NCBI GenBank assembly: GCA_036496385.1
Contig: DASXLD010000066.1
Span: 1-64,000 of the forward strand
DNA from: Schlegelella_A sp036496385
GTDB taxonomy: Bacteria > Pseudomonadota > Gammaproteobacteria > Burkholderiales > Burkholderiaceae_C
Length of the DNA: 64,000 bases
Direction: 5' to 3'
In this document: positions 26,645 through 35,463 of the stretch, one piece after another
Numbering within the stretch: the stretch's first letter is position 1
Layout of the letters: each line of letters starts with the position of its first letter
Translations under genes and position numbers: made by a program
The notes under the pieces: model-generated
Told to the model about the DNA's origin: nothing
Databases searched by the model: none
What the model saw: only the letters and a program-made list of their open reading frames with translations

Positions 26645-28330
26645 ATGCGTGAGCCTGCCGACGACGTCCCTGCCGAAGGAGGCGATCCTGATCCCGCCGA
26701 CCCCTGGGCGCGCCAGGCCCAGACCTTTCCCCGCCTGAGCGAGGAGATGGTCGAAAGAGTTTCGCGGTACGGCGAGATCGAGGCGCTTGCGCCGCACGCG
26801 GAAGTGTTCTCGCGCGGCGACCGCGGCCGCGACTTCTTCGTCCTCCTCGAGGGCACGATCGAGGTCTACGAGCGCGACGACGACGGCAGCGTGCGACCGG
26901 TTCGCTCGCAACTCGCGCGCGAGTTCACCGGCGAGCTCGACCTCTTCAACGACCGCGCGATCCTGGTCAACGGCCGGGCCGGACCCGAGCCCGCGCGCGT
27001 CGTCCGGATCAAGCGCGCCGACTTTCGCCGCATGGTGCAGAGCGAGCCCGACATCGCCGAGATCATCATGCGCGCCTTCATCCTGCGCCGGGTCGGCCTG
27101 CTCAGGCATGGCCAGGGTGCGGCGGTGCTGATCGGCCCCGCGCACAGCGCCGACACCCTCCGGCTGCAACAGTTCCTCAATCGCAATGCCTATCCGCTGC
27201 GCCTGTTCGACACCGAGCAGGACGCCGATGCGGGCGGCTTCCTCGAGTGCTTCTCGCTCAGCGCCGCCGAGCTGCCGGTGATCGTCCTGCCCGGTCACCG
27301 GGCGCTGCGCAACCCGACGCTCGCCGAGCTGGCCGACGCGCTCGGCATCACCGAGGATTTCGACCACAGCATGGTGTTCGACCTCGCCGTCGTCGGTGCC
27401 GGACCGGCCGGGCTGGCAGCCGCGGTCTACGGCGCCTCGGAGGGATTGCAGACGATCGTCCTCGAAAGCATCGCTCCCGGCGGCCAGGCCGGCACCAGCT
27501 CGAAGATCGAGAACTACCTCGGCTTTCCGACCGGCATCAGCGGCCAGGCGCTGGCCGGCCGGGCGCAGGTGCAGGCGCAGAAGTTCGGCGCCCGACTCGC
27601 AGTCTCACGCGCCGTCACCGCGCTCGATTGCGACGACGAGCCGTACCGCCTCGCGCTCGACGACGGCGCCTCGATCCGCGCCCGCGCCATCGTCATTGCC
27701 ACGGGGGCCCGCTACCGCAAGCTCGCCGTTCCGGGCTTTGAGCGCTTCGAAGGTCAAGGCATCTACTACGCGGCGACGGCGATGGAAGCCAACCTCTGCC
27801 GGGCGGCCGAGGTGATCGTCGTCGGCGGCGGCAACTCGGCCGGGCAGGCGGCGGTATTCCTGTCGCGCAGCGCCCGCCACGTTCACGTCCTGGTGCGCGG
27901 CGCCGGCCTGGCGGCGACGATGTCCGACTACCTGGTGCAGCGGATCGACCGCTCGGCGCAGATCAGCCTGCACACGCATTCCGAGATCGTCGGCCTCGAG
28001 GGCGAGTCGGCGCTGTCCGCGGTGACGTGGCGACACCGGCAAAGCGGTATCGAGACGAGAAGGCCGGTGTCGGCGGTCTTCGCCATGATCGGCGCCGAGC
28101 CGAATACTGCCTGGGTCCAGGGCTGCCTCGAGCTCGACGCGCAGGGCTTCGTCGTCACCGGCGACCACGCCGGCCACGGTGCCGATTCGCCGTATGCCAC
28201 CTCGCGCAGCGGCGTCTATGCCGTCGGCGACGTTCGCTCGGGGTCGGTGAAACGGGTCGCCTCAGGCGTCGGCGAGGGTTCGGTCGTCGTGCAAGCGGTG
28301 CATCGCTTCCTCCACCCGCCCGGGGTCTAG
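26645..28330 (+). CDS. Cyclic-nucleotide-binding, thioredoxin-reductase-like flavoprotein
   Basis: A 561-residue three-part protein. Residues about 25-140 are a cNMP-binding beta-roll (DRGRDFFVLLEGTIEVYER). Residues about 155-240 resemble a thioredoxin/glutaredoxin-like domain (HSADTLRLQQFLNRNAYP, ELPVIVLPG) without a CxxC. From about 245 there is a pyridine-nucleotide-disulfide reductase module with FAD motif GAGPAGLAA and NADP motif GGGNSAGQAA. The redox-active CATC of true thioredoxin reductases is replaced by AATA (IYYAATAMEANL), so disulfide reduction by that site is not possible. The replacement appears usual for this subfamily. It is divergent from the ExeA-like gene (178-base gap), and converges with the PIN gene at 7 bases. 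Confidence 0.87.
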   Translation: MREPADDVPAEGGDPDPADPWARQAQTFPRLSEEMVERVSRYGEIEALAPHAEVFSRGDRGRDFFVLLEGTIEVYERDDDGSVRPVRSQLAREFTGELDLFNDRAILVNGRAGPEPARVVRIKRADFRRMVQSEPDIAEIIMRAFILRRVGLLRHGQGAAVLIGPAHSADTLRLQQFLNRNAYPLRLFDTEQDADAGGFLECFSLSAAELPVIVLPGHRALRNPTLAELADALGITEDFDHSMVFDLAVVGAGPAGLAAAVYGASEGLQTIVLESIAPGGQAGTSSKIENYLGFPTGISGQALAGRAQVQAQKFGARLAVSRAVTALDCDDEPYRLALDDGASIRARAIVIATGARYRKLAVPGFERFEGQGIYYAATAMEANLCRAAEVIVVGGGNSAGQAAVFLSRSARHVHVLVRGAGLAATMSDYLVQRIDRSAQISLHTHSEIVGLEGESALSAVTWRHRQSGIETRRPVSAVFAMIGAEPNTAWVQGCLELDAQGFVVTGDHAGHGADSPYATSRSGVYAVGDVRSGSVKRVASGVGEGSVVVQAVHRFLHPPGV

Positions 28331-28337
28331 GATCCTG

Positions 28338-28754
28338 TCAGGCAAGCGCGAGGAAAACCTGCGGTGTGACGACGCGGCCACGCATGGCGCGGTCGCGCAG
28401 CAGCAGCTTGTCGGCAGTGACGAGGACGAGATCAGCGCGCGCCGCCAGCAGGTTCCACAGCATCTGGTCGCCGGGGTCCGGCGCGGGCGCCGAGACGGCC
28501 GGCGCGATGACCTCGGCGCGCTCTTCGATCCGGCCGAGGAGCGCCTGCATGGCGTCTTCTGCGAGGCCATGCAGCGCCTTCAGCGGCGGTCGGCCGAGCA
28601 CCTCGCGGTATTCGGCCAGCAGCGGCAACGAAGCGACGAACGGCAGCTCGCCACTCAGCATCTGCCGCAGGATCGCCGCCACCGGCAGAGCATTGCCGGA
28701 CACCGGTAAGCCAGCGACGACAACATTGGTGTCGACGATGACGGCCGGCTTCAC
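28338..28754 (-). CDS. PIN-domain protein, putative ribonuclease toxin
   Basis: A 138-residue PIN-fold protein. It starts at a GTG giving MKPAVIVDTNVVVAGL, the normal first strand with the first catalytic Asp; an ATG 12 codons upstream (28790) is an alternative. Further acidic residues for the metal site appear in LLAEYREVLG, DPGDQMLWNLL and VLVTADKLLLRD. PIN proteins of this type are Mg-dependent ribonucleases, often toxins of toxin-antitoxin pairs. No antitoxin-sized gene is adjacent: the 71 bases upstream hold only a very short frame ending VPEMGDIVLA that overlaps the GTG start. It is either a solitary PIN protein or has lost its partner. Confidence 0.75.
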   Translation of the reverse strand: MKPAVIVDTNVVVAGLPVSGNALPVAAILRQMLSGELPFVASLPLLAEYREVLGRPPLKALHGLAEDAMQALLGRIEERAEVIAPAVSAPAPDPGDQMLWNLLAARADLVLVTADKLLLRDRAMRGRVVTPQVFLALA

Positions 28755-28825
28755 GCAAGCACGATGTCGCCCATCTCCGGCACAGAACATGGAGCGCGCT
28801 GCGGTGCGAGTCAGCCGACCGCGAT

Positions 28826-29599
28826 TCAGAGGGCGCAAAGCCCCCGCGCCACGAAGGCCGGATTCTCGAAGCCCGGCTTGCCGTAGCGCAGTGGCGCGCC
28901 AGCGAGATCGGTGACGGCGCCGCCGGCCGCGGCCAGCACGCCGTGGCCGGCCGCGATGTCCCATTCCATCGTGCGGCCGAAGCGCGGATAGAGGTCGGCT
29001 TCGCCCGCCGCCACGAGGCACAGCTTCAGCGAGGAGCCGATGGCGCGGCGCGAGGCGACGAGCCGGTCCTGCAGGAAGTCCTCGAGCAGGACGGGATCGC
29101 CGTGAGAGGCGCTTGCCACGACGGTGTGCCCTTCCGGCGGGACTGCGCGGCAGCCGAGCGACCGTTTTGTGCCGCGACTGCGGACGTAGGCGCCGCTGCC
29201 CGTCGCACCCGCATACAGCTCGCCGAGCGCCGGCGCGCAAACGACCCCGAGCACCGGGAACCCGTCCTCGATCAGGGCGATGTTGACGGTGAACTCGCCG
29301 TTGCGCTTGATGAATTCCTTGGTCCCGTCGAGCGGGTCGACGAGCCAGAACCGGTGGCCGATGACCGGCACGAGCCCGGCCGCCACCGCCTCCTCGGCAA
29401 CGATCGGAATGCCCGGCGCGAGCGCCTGCAGGGAACTCACGATCAGCGCCTCCGCGCGTTGATCGGCCACGGTTACCGGCGACGCGTCGTCCTTGGCGCT
29501 GACGCCGAAGTCGGTCGCGTAGACCTCCATCACGACGCGACCGGCGTCGAGCGCGATGGCCTCTACCCGTTCCAGCAGTTCAATGCACGACAGCGCCAA
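28826..29599 (-). CDS. cysQ: 3'(2'),5'-bisphosphate nucleotidase CysQ
   Basis: A 257-residue Mg-dependent phosphatase that converts adenosine 3',5'-bisphosphate (PAP), the by-product of sulfotransferases and PAPS reductase, to AMP. The inositol-monophosphatase-family motifs are complete: DPLDGTKEFIKRNGEFTVNI for metal and substrate binding, and MEWDIAAGHGVL near the C-terminus. Length is typical. It lies close to cysD, cysNC and a sulfotransferase gene, though on the opposite strand, which fits recycling of the PAP they generate. The small repeat protein gene is 47 bases upstream on the same strand, so the two may share a transcript. Confidence 0.9.
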   Translation of the reverse strand: MALSCIELLERVEAIALDAGRVVMEVYATDFGVSAKDDASPVTVADQRAEALIVSSLQALAPGIPIVAEEAVAAGLVPVIGHRFWLVDPLDGTKEFIKRNGEFTVNIALIEDGFPVLGVVCAPALGELYAGATGSGAYVRSRGTKRSLGCRAVPPEGHTVVASASHGDPVLLEDFLQDRLVASRRAIGSSLKLCLVAAGEADLYPRFGRTMEWDIAAGHGVLAAAGGAVTDLAGAPLRYGKPGFENPAFVARGLCAL

Positions 29600-29646
29600 G
29601 GCGAGCTCATTCGGGGGGCCCGACCCATTGTCGCCGCGCCGCGCGC

Positions 29647-30024
29647 TCAGGCGGTGACGTTGAGCAGAGCGCCCGGGTCTTGGCGCGTCGGCGTCGTCGT
29701 GACCACTCCACCGCCACCGGGCACTGCGGGCGGATCGCCGCCGTTCTTCGGCAGGTGGCTGGTGAAGACCTGCACGAACGCCGCGCGGGCCGCGGCAAGG
29801 TCGCCGGACGCGAGGGCGGTGCCGAGCTGGGCGAATGGCCCGTCGTTTTGCGCGCCACGGTCAGGTGCCTTCGCCTTGAGCGCGGCATAGGCTTCGGACG
29901 CAGCCCCGAGGTCGCCGGCCTTGAGTGCCTGGCCCAGGGCCTTGACCGACGCGCGGCGCTCGGACGCCCTCGGGGTCGTGTGATCGGCCGAGGTCGGACC
30001 CAGGCCGCGGATCTGCATCGTCAT
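29647..30024 (-). CDS. Small repeat protein of unknown function
   Basis: A 125-residue protein starting MTMQIRGLG behind GGAGTCCTGTC. No signal peptide or membrane helix is present. Two helical units share one pattern: LGQALKAGDLGAASEAYAAL and, about 30 residues later, LGTALASGDLAAARAAFVQV, each with the core AL-x-x-GDL-x-A-A and an aromatic. The last 30 residues are a flexible Gly/Pro/Thr tail ending LLNVTA. This repeat style occurs in small uncharacterised bacterial proteins. It is divergent from cysD across 266 bases and precedes cysQ. It might be a regulator, a scaffold or a substrate of the sulfation system; the sequence does not decide. It has one Tyr, not in a strongly acidic setting. 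Confidence 0.65.
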   Translation of the reverse strand: MTMQIRGLGPTSADHTTPRASERRASVKALGQALKAGDLGAASEAYAALKAKAPDRGAQNDGPFAQLGTALASGDLAAARAAFVQVFTSHLPKNGGDPPAVPGGGGVVTTTPTRQDPGALLNVTA

Positions 30025-30290
30025 GACAGGACTCCATCCGCTGCGCAACGCAGCGTGCGCTTCACTGTGCACCTTGGCGACGCCCGTCCATCGTTCGAAA
30101 TGCACCGTGGACAGGCGCCAGTTGCGGCGTCGCGGCGGCACTGCTGAAGCTGGGCGAACAGGCCGGAGCGCCCGCACCCACCTTGAGCAGTGGACACCGA
30201 TTCGAGGGGGTTCCGTCCAGGCCTTCCGTCCCCCGACAGGACGGGCCGCGCGGGATACTCGCAAGGGGCCGCGAGAGCTCGGGAGGCTGC

Positions 30291-31262
30291 ATGAAGCGGG
30301 AGGATCGCCCGGAGATCGTCTCCGACCCGAGGTCGGACGGGATGGCTGCGACGGCCGCCCCGGCGACGCTCACCCACCTGCAGCGCCTGGAGGCCGAGAG
30401 CATCCATATCCTGCGCGAGGTGGTGGCCGAGTGCGAGCGGCCGGTGATGCTCTACTCGATCGGCAAGGACAGCGGCGTGATGCTGCACCTGGCGAAGAAG
30501 GCTTTCTACCCGGCAACGCCGCCGTTCCCGCTGCTGCACGTCGACACGACGTGGAAGTTCCGTGCGATGTACGAGATGCGCGAGCGCATGGCGCGCGAGA
30601 CCGGCATGCCCCTGCTCGTGCACCGCAATCCCGAGGCCGCCGCGCTGGGCATCAACCCGTTCACGCACGGCTCCCAGCTCCACACCGACATCTGGAAGAC
30701 CCAGGGCCTGAAGCAGGCGCTGGAGCTGCACGGCTTCGATGCGGCCTTCGGCGGCGCGCGCCGCGACGAGGAGAAGTCGCGCGCGAAAGAGCGCATCTTC
30801 TCGTTTCGCAACGCCCAGCACCGCTGGGACCCGAAGAGCCAGCGCCCCGAGCTGTGGAAGGTCTACAACGCCCGCAAGCACGCGGGCGAGTCGATCCGCG
30901 TCTTCCCGCTCTCGAACTGGACCGAGCTCGACATCTGGCAGTACATCTACCTCGAGGACGTGCCCGTCGTGCCGCTCTACTTCGCAGCGATGCGGCCGGT
31001 GGTCGAGCGCAGCGGCACCCTGATCATGGTCGACGACGAGCGCATGCCGCTCGCGCCCGGCGAAGTGCCGGCCATGCGGAAGGTGCGCTTTCGCACCCTC
31101 GGCTGCTATCCACTCACCGGCGCCATCGAGTCCGAAGCCGCCACGCTGCCGGCGCTGATCCAGGAGATGCTGCTCACGCGCACCTCGGAGCGCCAGGGCC
31201 GGATGATCGACCACGACGCCTCGGCCTCGATGGAGAAAAAGAAGCAGGAGGGCTACTTCTGA
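30291..31262 (+). CDS. cysD: Sulfate adenylyltransferase subunit 2 (CysD)
   Basis: A 323-residue catalytic subunit of ATP sulfurylase, making adenosine 5'-phosphosulfate (APS) from ATP and sulfate. ATG at 30291 follows GGGAGGCTGC; the open frame upstream to 30183 is not coding. Motifs are the PP-loop YSIGKDSGVMLHLA (about residues 55-68), HVDTTWKFRAMYEMR, GGARRDEEKSRAKER and FPLSNWTELDIWQYI. The C-terminus ends with the usual Lys-rich EKKKQEGYF. A basic, acidic-mixed extension of about 20 residues precedes the conserved start. Its stop overlaps the cysNC start (TGATG), so the two subunits are made in a coupled way. No PAPS reductase (cysH) or sulfite reductase gene is in the window. Confidence 0.95.
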   Translation: MKREDRPEIVSDPRSDGMAATAAPATLTHLQRLEAESIHILREVVAECERPVMLYSIGKDSGVMLHLAKKAFYPATPPFPLLHVDTTWKFRAMYEMRERMARETGMPLLVHRNPEAAALGINPFTHGSQLHTDIWKTQGLKQALELHGFDAAFGGARRDEEKSRAKERIFSFRNAQHRWDPKSQRPELWKVYNARKHAGESIRVFPLSNWTELDIWQYIYLEDVPVVPLYFAAMRPVVERSGTLIMVDDERMPLAPGEVPAMRKVRFRTLGCYPLTGAIESEAATLPALIQEMLLTRTSERQGRMIDHDASASMEKKKQEGYF

Positions 31263-33169
31263 TGGCCCACGTCTCCGACCTGATCGCGACCAATATCGAG
31301 CGCTACCTGGCGCAGCATGAGCAGAAAAGCCTGCTGCGCTTCATCACCTGCGGCAGCGTCGACGACGGCAAGAGCACGCTGATCGGACGGATGCTCTACG
31401 AGGCGAAGATGCTGTTCGAGGACCAGCTCGCGGCGGTCGAGGCCGACTCGCTCAAGTGGGGCACCCAGGGCGGCGAGATCGACTTTGCCCTCCTCGTCGA
31501 CGGCCTGGCCGCGGAGCGCGAGCAGGGCATCACGATCGACGTCGCCTACCGCTTCTTCTCCACCGACCGGCGCAAGTTCATCGTCGCCGATACCCCGGGG
31601 CACGAGCAGTACACCCGCAACATGATCACCGGCGCGTCGACCGCCGACCTCGCGGTGATCCTGGTCGACGCGCGCAAGGGCGTGCTCACCCAGACGCGGC
31701 GCCACAGCTGCCTGGTCGGGCTGATCGGCATCCGCCCGGTGGTCCTCGCCGTCAACAAGATGGATCTGGTCGGCTACTCGGAGGCGGTCTTCCGCGAGAT
31801 CGAGCAGAGCTACCGCTCGTTTGCTGCCCAGGCCGGCCTGCACGACGTCACCGCGATGCCGCTCTCGGCCCTCAAGGGCGACAACATGCTGGAGCCGAGC
31901 CCCCGCATGCCGTGGTACCGCGGGCCGACGCTGCTGGGCCATCTCGAGGCGGTCGAGCTCGACGAGACGCGGCAGCAACAGGGAGCGTTCCGGCTGCCGG
32001 TGCAGTGGGTCAACCGCCCGCATCTCGACTTCCGCGGCTTCTGCGGCATGGTGTCGAGCGGCATCGTCAGGCCGGGCGACCGCATCCGCGTCCAGCCGTC
32101 CGGCCGCGAAAGCCGCGTCGCCCGCATCGTCGGCGCGAGCGGCGACCTGCCGCTGGCAGTGGCCGGTCAGTCGATCACGCTGACCCTGGCCGACGAGATC
32201 GACGTCTCCCGCGGCGACGTGATCTCGGCCGCGGCGGAGCCCGCCGAGGTCGCCGACCAGTTCGAGTGCACGCTCGTCTGGATGGCCGAAGAGCCCATGT
32301 TCCCGGGCCGGGGCTACCTGCTCAAGCTCGGTGCGCGGACGACCAACGCGACGATCACGGAGCCCAAGTACAAGCTCAACGTCAACACGATGGAGCACCT
32401 GGCGGCCAAGACGCTCGACCTGAACGAGATCGGCGTCTGCAACATCTCGCTCGACCGCGTGGTGCCGTTCGATCCGTACGCGGCCAACCGCGATGGCGGC
32501 GGCTTCATCCTGATCGACCGGATGACCCACCACACCGTCGGCGCCGGGATGCTCCACTTCGCGCTGCGCCGTGCCCACAACATCCACCTCCAGCCGCTGG
32601 ACATCGACAAGGCGGCGCGGGCCGCCGGCCTCGGGCAGCGGCCCGTCGTCCTGTGGTTCACCGGCCTCTCGGGCGCCGGCAAGTCGACCATCGCCAACCT
32701 GGTCGAGAAGAAGCTGCATGCTCGGGGCCGGCGCTCGTACCTGCTCGACGGCGACAACGTCCGCCATGGCCTGAACCGCGACCTCGGCTTCACCGAGGCC
32801 GATCGCGTCGAGAACATCCGTCGCGTCGCCGAGGTGGCGGCGCTGATGGTCGATGCCGGGCTCATCGTGCTCACTGCGTTCATCTCGCCCTTCCGGGCCG
32901 AGCGGGCGATGGCAAGGGGGCTGGTCGCGGCGGGCGAGTTCATCGAGATCCATGTCGACACGCCGCTCGCGGTCGCCGAGCAGCGCGACGTCAAGGGCCT
33001 CTACGCCAAGGCGCGCCGCGGCGAGCTCGCGAACTTCACGGGCATCGACTCGCCGTACGAGCCGCCGGAAAATCCCGAGCTCATCGTCGACACCGTGCGC
33101 CACAGCTGCGAGCAGGCGGCCGACCTCGTGCTCGCCAGGATGCGCGAGCTCGGTCTGATCGACGACTGA
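31262..33169 (+). CDS. cysNC: Bifunctional sulfate adenylyltransferase subunit 1 / APS kinase (CysNC)
   Basis: A 635-residue fusion. Residues about 1-440 are CysN, the GTPase that drives ATP sulfurylase, with G-motifs CGSVDDGKST, DTPGHEQYTRNM and NKMDLVGY. From about 460 is CysC, APS kinase, with P-loop GLSGAGKST, LLDGDNVRHGLN and the active segment FISPFRAERAMAR. Together with CysD the product is PAPS, the sulfate donor for sulfotransferases. A frame running back to 30023 is a shadow of cysD. Because reduction genes are absent and a sulfotransferase gene follows in the same direction, PAPS made here is probably meant for sulfate transfer. The link is inferred from neighbourhood. Confidence 0.95.
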   Translation: MAHVSDLIATNIERYLAQHEQKSLLRFITCGSVDDGKSTLIGRMLYEAKMLFEDQLAAVEADSLKWGTQGGEIDFALLVDGLAAEREQGITIDVAYRFFSTDRRKFIVADTPGHEQYTRNMITGASTADLAVILVDARKGVLTQTRRHSCLVGLIGIRPVVLAVNKMDLVGYSEAVFREIEQSYRSFAAQAGLHDVTAMPLSALKGDNMLEPSPRMPWYRGPTLLGHLEAVELDETRQQQGAFRLPVQWVNRPHLDFRGFCGMVSSGIVRPGDRIRVQPSGRESRVARIVGASGDLPLAVAGQSITLTLADEIDVSRGDVISAAAEPAEVADQFECTLVWMAEEPMFPGRGYLLKLGARTTNATITEPKYKLNVNTMEHLAAKTLDLNEIGVCNISLDRVVPFDPYAANRDGGGFILIDRMTHHTVGAGMLHFALRRAHNIHLQPLDIDKAARAAGLGQRPVVLWFTGLSGAGKSTIANLVEKKLHARGRRSYLLDGDNVRHGLNRDLGFTEADRVENIRRVAEVAALMVDAGLIVLTAFISPFRAERAMARGLVAAGEFIEIHVDTPLAVAEQRDVKGLYAKARRGELANFTGIDSPYEPPENPELIVDTVRHSCEQAADLVLARMRELGLIDD

Positions 33170-33200
33170 GCCTGCGGGTCTGCATCTTCCGGAGCCCATC

Positions 33201-34028
33201 GTGACGCCCAACTCGATCGTCTTCATCGTCATGGACAGCTGCCGCTACGACACGATGATGGCCGCCCGCCGGCCCAATATCGACCGCCTCGGCGGGATCG
33301 AGAAGCGCTACTCGTACGCCTCGTGGACCGCGCCCTCGCACTACGCCTTCACGATGGGGATGCTTCCCCATTCGAGCCCGCGCAACGTGTTCGCGTCCGA
33401 GGTCTACAAGGAGGAGTTCCAGCAGTGGAAGACCCGCACCGGCGCGGGCGAGCTGTCGTTCAAGGACTTCCTGCCCGACATCTCGCTGCCCAAGGTGCTG
33501 AGCAAGATTGGCTATTACACCGTCGCCAAGGTGTCGATGCCGGTTCTCAACAAGTACACGCTGATCAGCCGCGACTTCGACGAATACAAGCTGATGCCGC
33601 ACCACAACGACTTCGCCGGCATGGTCGAGGAGATGGAGTTCGCCGAAGACGAGCCCCGCTACTACTTCCTCAATCTCGGCGAGACGCACTATCCGTACAT
33701 GCTGTCGGGCGCCGACATGCCGCACATCTCAGGCGTCCACGGCGCCCTCAAGGCGATGGCCGATCCGCAGCGGCCCGCCGCCAAGGCCGACGAGTTCTTC
33801 AGCGCGGAACAACTGCAGATGCTGCACGCCCAGCAGGTCCGATGCGTCGAATACCTCGACGGATTGATAGGCAAGCTGATGGACAAGGCTCCGGACAATA
33901 CCTACTTCATCGTCACCGCCGACCATGGTGAACTATTCGGCGAGGACGGTTATTTCGGCCACGGACCGATCATGCACGAGAAGTGCTTCGAGATTCCGTT
34001 CGTGGAAGGTCGCGCGGCGGAGCGTTAG
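33201..34028 (+). CDS. Short sulfatase-fold (alkaline phosphatase superfamily) protein
   Basis: A 275-residue protein starting with GTG after CCGGAGCCCATC, 31 bases behind cysNC. It has the AP-superfamily core: IVFIVMDSCRYDTM with the first metal Asp, the nucleophile region SYASWTAPSHYAFTMG, and the distal metal motif VTADHGELFGEDGYFGHG. In true sulfatases the nucleophile loop is C-x-[PA]-S-R and the Cys becomes formylglycine; here Thr holds that place, as in phospho-transferases of the fold. The chain stops soon after the last metal His, about 100 residues or more short of typical sulfatases, so the C-terminal subdomain is missing. No signal peptide is seen. Role is unclear: it may hydrolyse or transfer a phospho- or sulfo-group inside the cell. 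Confidence 0.75.
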   Translation: MTPNSIVFIVMDSCRYDTMMAARRPNIDRLGGIEKRYSYASWTAPSHYAFTMGMLPHSSPRNVFASEVYKEEFQQWKTRTGAGELSFKDFLPDISLPKVLSKIGYYTVAKVSMPVLNKYTLISRDFDEYKLMPHHNDFAGMVEEMEFAEDEPRYYFLNLGETHYPYMLSGADMPHISGVHGALKAMADPQRPAAKADEFFSAEQLQMLHAQQVRCVEYLDGLIGKLMDKAPDNTYFIVTADHGELFGEDGYFGHGPIMHEKCFEIPFVEGRAAER

Positions 34029-34112
34029 CACCAGCAGATCCGGCACCGCTGGCGCCTCGCCCGCGGCAGCCGGACAGGCGGCGCCCACGTGAAAGGTTGT
34101 CGGGAGGATTTC

Positions 34113-35429
34113 TTGTTGAACCGTGCGCGTTTCGCTGCTGTCCTCGTCGCCCTGCTGCTGGCAGCGTGCGGCGGCTCCCGCAGCCCCACCGGCGTCGATG
34201 TACCGCCGAACGACGTGAGCGTGTCGCAGGTCGGCCCGACCACCGTGGCGGCCGGCAGCAACGCGAACTTCACCGTCGTCGTCGCGAACGGCGGCCGCAG
34301 CTCGGCGATGGCCGTGACGATCATGCAGACGGTGAGCCCCGTGTTCACGACGTCGGTGACTTGCGTCCCGTCGTTCGGCGCGACGTGCCCGGCGACTCTG
34401 GGCTCGACGATGTCGGTGCCCTCGCTCGATCCCGGCCGCTGGCTGACCCTGACCTACGCGGTGGCCGTGCCGCTCGGCACCCGCGGCGAAGTCATCAACA
34501 CGGTGCAGGTAGCGGCAACGGGCGAAACGGATCTGACTAACGACTCGGTCGCCACGACCACCCTCGCCGTCGACGAGCGCAATGGCGACTATCAGGCCTA
34601 TGCGGCCGACGGGCGCCTCTACGACCTCACGATCGACTTCGACGCCCAGCAATACACCATGACCGGCAACGGCCTGAGCATGCAGCAGAGCTTCGTTGCG
34701 GGCAACGGCGAATACATCGTCGGCGGCACGTCGCGCCTGCGGGTGGCCGACGATCTCGTCGTCGGCAGCCACGATTTCGGCAGTGGCCCCACGCCCTATG
34801 TCGCAGCGCGGCGTTTCGCCACGACGCTCGTCGACTCGGCGTTCAACCTCGCGACCCGCAACGTCGCCGCCGACGGCACCGCCACGACGCACCCGGGCAC
34901 GGCGCGAATCTCCGGCAACGTGCTGTCGGTCTGTCAGATCGACACCGAAGTCGACGCGCCGCAGAACTGCCCGGTGGTGCTCGCGAGCTACCTGCTGTCG
35001 ATCAACGGCAACGTCTTCACCGGGGTCGATCCGAGCAACAACATCTTCACGTTCCAGATCGCGCGCTCCGGCGGATCGCTCATCCTGCTGAGCGCGGCCC
35101 CTGCCCCGGATGGCACGCAGCAGCTGCGCATCGGCCTGCAGGAATCGGCCGGCTTCTCCTGGGGCACGCTGTTCGGGCCGACCTCGACTGGCGACTGGGT
35201 GACGATGGTGCTCGACTCGACGAACATCTCGTACGCCGTGCTCGGGGCCTTCACCAACGACCAGGCCGGCCTGCAGAAGATCTCGAACGCCGGCCCGTTC
35301 GCGATGATGTCGGGCAAGCGCCTCTCGGACACCGCCGACATCTTCGTGATGCAGGCCACTCCTTTGGCGGTCATGGTCGGAGCCTTCTACGACACCGCCA
35401 ATGGCACGCTGCAGGTGGCGGTGCCGTGA
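34113..35429 (+). CDS. Lipoprotein with N-terminal DUF11/CARDB-like domain
   Basis: A protein of about 438 residues. A strong GGGAGG at 34102-34107 lies 5-8 bases before two consecutive TTG codons, so I take TTG at 34113 as the start rather than the GTG at 34089. The signal ends ALLLAACGG (lipobox LAAC). Residues about 25-145 form a DUF11/CARDB-like beta-sandwich (SVSQVGPTTVAAGSNANFTV, split). After a linker the remaining 290 residues are beta-rich with regular Gly/Asn turns and paired Cys (VCQIDTEVDAPQNC). No enzymatic motif is found. It sits between the sulfatase-fold and sulfotransferase genes and is probably envelope-anchored. Function is unknown. Confidence 0.75.
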   Translation: MLNRARFAAVLVALLLAACGGSRSPTGVDVPPNDVSVSQVGPTTVAAGSNANFTVVVANGGRSSAMAVTIMQTVSPVFTTSVTCVPSFGATCPATLGSTMSVPSLDPGRWLTLTYAVAVPLGTRGEVINTVQVAATGETDLTNDSVATTTLAVDERNGDYQAYAADGRLYDLTIDFDAQQYTMTGNGLSMQQSFVAGNGEYIVGGTSRLRVADDLVVGSHDFGSGPTPYVAARRFATTLVDSAFNLATRNVAADGTATTHPGTARISGNVLSVCQIDTEVDAPQNCPVVLASYLLSINGNVFTGVDPSNNIFTFQIARSGGSLILLSAAPAPDGTQQLRIGLQESAGFSWGTLFGPTSTGDWVTMVLDSTNISYAVLGAFTNDQAGLQKISNAGPFAMMSGKRLSDTADIFVMQATPLAVMVGAFYDTANGTLQVAVP

Positions 35430-35463
35430 ACGCTTCGCATCCCGACCAGCGAAGGAACTAGCG

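Noticed and set aside
28755..28790. Micro-frame ending VPEMGDIVLA as an antitoxin for the PIN protein
   Set aside because: Under 20 codons from the previous stop and no antitoxin motif; too short to support.
30023..31261. 413-codon N-terminal extension of CysNC
   Set aside because: It is an out-of-frame copy of cysD; CysN has its normal start at 31262, coupled to the cysD stop.
33201..34028. Classical sulfatase acting on exported sulfated product
   Set aside because: No signal peptide, no Cys/Ser in a formylglycine motif and a missing C-terminal subdomain.
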